Positions 60,994-64,000 of a stretch of DNA of 64,000 nucleotides are shown piece after piece; position 1 is the stretch's first letter; every line of letters begins with the position of its first letter. Source of the DNA: Clitopilus passeckerianus (taxonomy: Eukaryota > Basidiomycota > Agaricomycetes > Agaricales > Entolomataceae). A program made the translations under genes and the position numbers. Under the pieces are notes generated by a model. The model had not been told where the DNA came from. It worked only from the letters and a program-made list of their open reading frames with translations, and searched no databases. Where the stretch lies: positions 1 to 64,000 of the forward strand of contig CALYLX010000078.1 of NCBI GenBank assembly GCA_944990035.1. The letters run 5' to 3'.

Positions 60994-62292
60994 CACTATC
61001 TACAGCATTGACCAGCCTTCGGAAAACCGCTGGAACATGACCTCGAATCTGCACCAATGCTGCACCCTTGAGAAGATTGTCGGGATTCAGTCATCAACCA
61101 TGCGTCCCAGAAAACAAGTCGCCTTCAGCATGCCTTTGCCAGTGGACACCACCACGGTGCTGCATAATGCCACCTTTCTCCCGACTGACAGCTAGGCAGG
61201 CTACAAGAGGTTGGGCCTCTACTTTGATATCGAAATGATCGTCACCGATTGCGATAGGTGGAACGCGATCCTCTGTACATACCCTTGTATCTTTTCGTGT
61301 TCTTCGAGCACTAGATTCGTTCCCATACATACTGAGCATGCCACACGCCCACCCCTCAGTGCCACCTCCTGGTATCGCTTGAACTTATCGCAGGCCTAGT
61401 CCCAAATGCTATTTGAGGTTCTCAAGACCCTGTACATCTCTTCGGAAGTCCCTGAGCCCTGTCTTAAGCCCATGGACGCGATAACTCCATTCATGTCCAA
61501 ACCAAATCTCACTTGCTCGCCCTTGTGGGTCTTCTAGGAATCAAGGAATAATAATAAGTGATAATCAACTTCCAGGCAGGCTTGTATAAAGTCAGGTTTT
61601 GTGAAGCGCTGCCATATTTCAACGTCACCAGGAATCAGCGAAACCTACTCAGCTCTGGACCCACCACCCGATGATCACCCATGTCATCATTTCTGTGTCA
61701 GCTTTCGTCTAGGAGCCTGACTGAACTCCATCTTGACTAGAGACGAGTGCCGATTGGAGCTCAGTAGATCAATTTCATTGAACAAACTCAGAGGGACTGG
61801 ACCAAACGGTTATCCTCAGGAAACCGAACAGAGATTGCCGATCTCAACTCGCTCATTGTGAAAAAGCAGAAGGATCTCGGGAAATTTCCCCTGGCAATTT
61901 CTCTGGTGGTATACCATGTCCGACCACTGAACGACTCGGGGACTCAGACAACAGAGTAAATTCACGGTTCAATCCCTTCAATCCTACAAGGCTACGAGCA
62001 TGAGCCGACTACAGTGAGATCCATCACAGTCTAGGGTAAACCATTCTACCATGTTTCTTCGGAGCTTTTGGTGCCTTCACCGTTCCCATGTTCCCATGTC
62101 AATGGGAGAGCGGGCGTCATTGACCCTGCACACACTCAAAGTGGGGAAGTGAGCTTATCAAATTTGGGCAACTTTGGCCGGGTCCCTTCTTCCTGTGCCG
62201 TACCCTTAAAGACCAAATGTGTTTTCCTTTGAGTTTCGGGGGAGACTCAGAATGCTTGCTATCCTAACCTTTCCTTAGGCCTCGAATCCCTC
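60994..62292. other. Intergenic, no gene seen
   Basis: Only short frames without splice support. The right end should be the promoter of copy 7. Confidence 0.4.
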
Positions 62293-63588
62293 ATGACCAC
62301 TGCAATATCCCCTATAACCAAAGTATTATACTACGCTGCAGGTATGTGTCTTGCTTGCTATTTGTCAGAATGTGAACTGATGAGTCTTAAATGAAGTACC
62401 GTCTTCTGCCTTCCAAGTATGTGAATGGTTACGAAACTTGGACTTCGAGATCAAACGTGTTTGGCCGTAGGTGGATGCTCTTTTCGAACCCGGGACAGCC
62501 CATCTGAAAGCTTGGTTCGTCTAGAAAGCCATGCTGCGTACCGAAGTGGCAGTACCTCTTCTCAAGGTACATGGGCATTATCTGCCAGATGTGAGGGTAC
62601 CGCTTGAATGAAAGATCCTATGTTAACCCCAAACTATTGACAGTGTCAACTTGTCAATCATTCGACCGCTATTATCGCCGTCTTCCACGCTCAAATCCAG
62701 CCATGAATGCAGGGGATGGTACATCTTTCTCTGTGTAACTTCGCAAGCTATGCACATGTCGCTGGAGGCGGTCATCATTCATCGAGGTGTGAGTCTCAGG
62801 TTATGGTTTTCTGCACATACTCACCGTATGAACAGTCTATGCCCTGTATAATCGAAGCAGAACATTACTCACCTTCCTCATATTCGCGGCCGCTTGCGAA
62901 TCGACAGTTATACTTCTCCTCTGCCTTCAATTCTTACTTCGGGAGGTTGAAAGGATCGACGGAACATGCATGGCAAGATGGCTTCCTCACCGTATGCTGG
63001 GCGTTCCGTGCGTAAATCTTCAGTCGCTTCGCTTCTTTGTGGATGTTACTGAGCGTCTTCGGGGTCATGAGTAGGGTCATGCAATTATCGGTCCACACCC
63101 TCTTTTACGTGGCAACAATATGGAAAAGCGGTGTTAAGGGCGTCCCAATACTCTCGCTCGTTATAAGAGATGGGTCCTGGACGTTTGCATCTTTGTGTTG
63201 TAAGTGATGCCATGCCTGACCACTGTTCTCCCAATGACATGAAAAACAGTGATTTTCGGTGGAATGATTGCACAAATAGTCATATCTAGTCATCAATACG
63301 CAGCAGCAGCTCTCACTATTGCAATGCATCCGTGAGCTTCGCCTCCAGTGTCTTATTCTAAATTCCTGATTACATCCCCTACCAGAATCTACGTAGCTAC
63401 TATCTCATCAATCGTGCGTGCCAGTATGACAATAAAATCCGTATCTTCTCCCCTGACCTGTTTATTAGACTTGCTGGCTCATTCGCAGTATGGATTGCAT
63501 TTCTATGCCAGAACAAGCTGTGACGTCGGAGACCTCTGGAGAGCCATCTGGAGCACTCTTCACTAGTTTTGAGACAGCATCAGGATAA
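62293..63588 (+). CDS. DUF6533-like multi-pass membrane protein (copy 7 of 7)
   Basis: Nine exons: 62293-62341, 62418-62466, 62525-62590, 62644-62786, 62836-63007, 63072-63199, 63250-63331, 63386-63413, 63469-63588; total 837 nt, 278 residues in one frame. Start MTTAISPITKVLYYAAVVC, motif CEWLRNLDFEIKRVWP, 66-nt exon 62525-62590 (KPCCVPKWQYLFSRYMGIIC). Then WYIFLCVTSQAMHMSLEAV, RVYALYNRSRTLLTFLIF, GVKGVPILSLVIRDGSW and an added intron in the last third (a 28-nt exon, IYVATISSI). The tail starts TCWLIRSMDCISM and ends FETASG. Exon sizes 49, 66, 143 and 172 equal those of copies 5 and 6. Confidence 0.75.
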
Positions 63589-64000
63589 CATGGACCAATA
63601 ATTTGAATAATGCTTTGTGCTCTCGCCTGCTTGTATAGACCACGCCCCGACAGCTTGGCCCGATACAGCCCATTACGAAACGATAGACCGCTTTTTGGCC
63701 GAACGACGCTGGGGAGCCGTGTTTAGAGTTGAGGCTGAACAAATAATAACGGGAGCAAATGCCATGGGCAGGTTCGGGATAGATAATCTCTTACAGCGCA
63801 ATTCAGATCAATACGGAATCCGCGCCTTGAAATTCTGCACGTTTGTTCATATTTGCCATTGTCCTTGATCAATGCCGATCATTGCCGACGGCATGCCGAG
63901 CGGCTCAAATCCGATGAAGCATTTTTTGAGGGCCTTTTGAAGCCGTTTCAAGGACGTTCAAGCGGAGGGCCTGTATAAGATGCAGCTATTCTGTCTCTTT
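63589..64000. other. Right window edge, no gene seen
   Basis: One open frame (63617-63868) has no recognisable motif and no splice support. The window may cut a gene that starts beyond it. Confidence 0.35.

Noticed and set aside
1..64000. General sequencing indels as the cause of all frame breaks
   Set aside because: More than a dozen multi-exon genes in the same window close perfectly in frame, so errors would have to fall only in four loci.

Overview
The window reads as nuclear DNA of a filamentous basidiomycete, most likely an Agaricomycete. Genes are split by many short introns (about 45-100 nt, mostly GT..AG, with CTRAY-like branch sites). Most protein families are fungal or general eukaryotic (Pom152, Mid1, Rsm10, Prp6, Sec13, Met22, Mcp2). 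A DUF6533-like multi-pass membrane family, typical of Agaricomycetes, recurs seven times. I saw no bacterial operons, tRNA, rRNA or CRISPR. All gene models come from reading exons by eye in the sequence; none is confirmed by transcripts.

Layout. 0-11 kb: the decayed 3' end of a DUF2235 gene, then two convergent Pom152-like nucleoporin genes (A on +, B on -) facing each other tail to tail; A is frameshifted and B has two unexplained frame changes. 12-22 kb: mitochondrial ribosomal protein Rsm10, a TPR plus CCCH zinc-finger protein, Mid1, a 57-residue secreted peptide too short for ordinary ORF calling, and the mitochondrial ABC1-family protein Mcp2. 22-29 kb: an amino-acid permease with frame breaks, a dead GNAT acetyltransferase and an unrecognised membrane-anchored protein. 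29-33 kb: splicing factor Prp6. 33-40 kb: three DUF6533-like genes on the minus strand with a 635-bp MITE-like element between two of them. 41-48 kb: Sec13, Met22, a small membrane protein with micro-exons and an OB-fold-like protein. 49-55.7 kb: a fourth DUF6533-like gene, a zinc alcohol dehydrogenase, a DENN/LCHN-type protein and prefoldin subunit 5. 56-64 kb: three more DUF6533-like genes, two from a tandem segmental duplication.

The housekeeping genes (Rsm10, Mcp2, Prp6, Sec13, Met22, prefoldin) can be spliced into unbroken frames, so frame breaks in the DUF2235, Pom152, permease and GNAT loci are more likely real decay than general sequencing error. The most distinctive signal is the seven-member membrane family: every member carries an exon of exactly 66 nt with the same phase, encoding the same K-x-QY-x-x-S-x-Y core, although the proteins have diverged widely.
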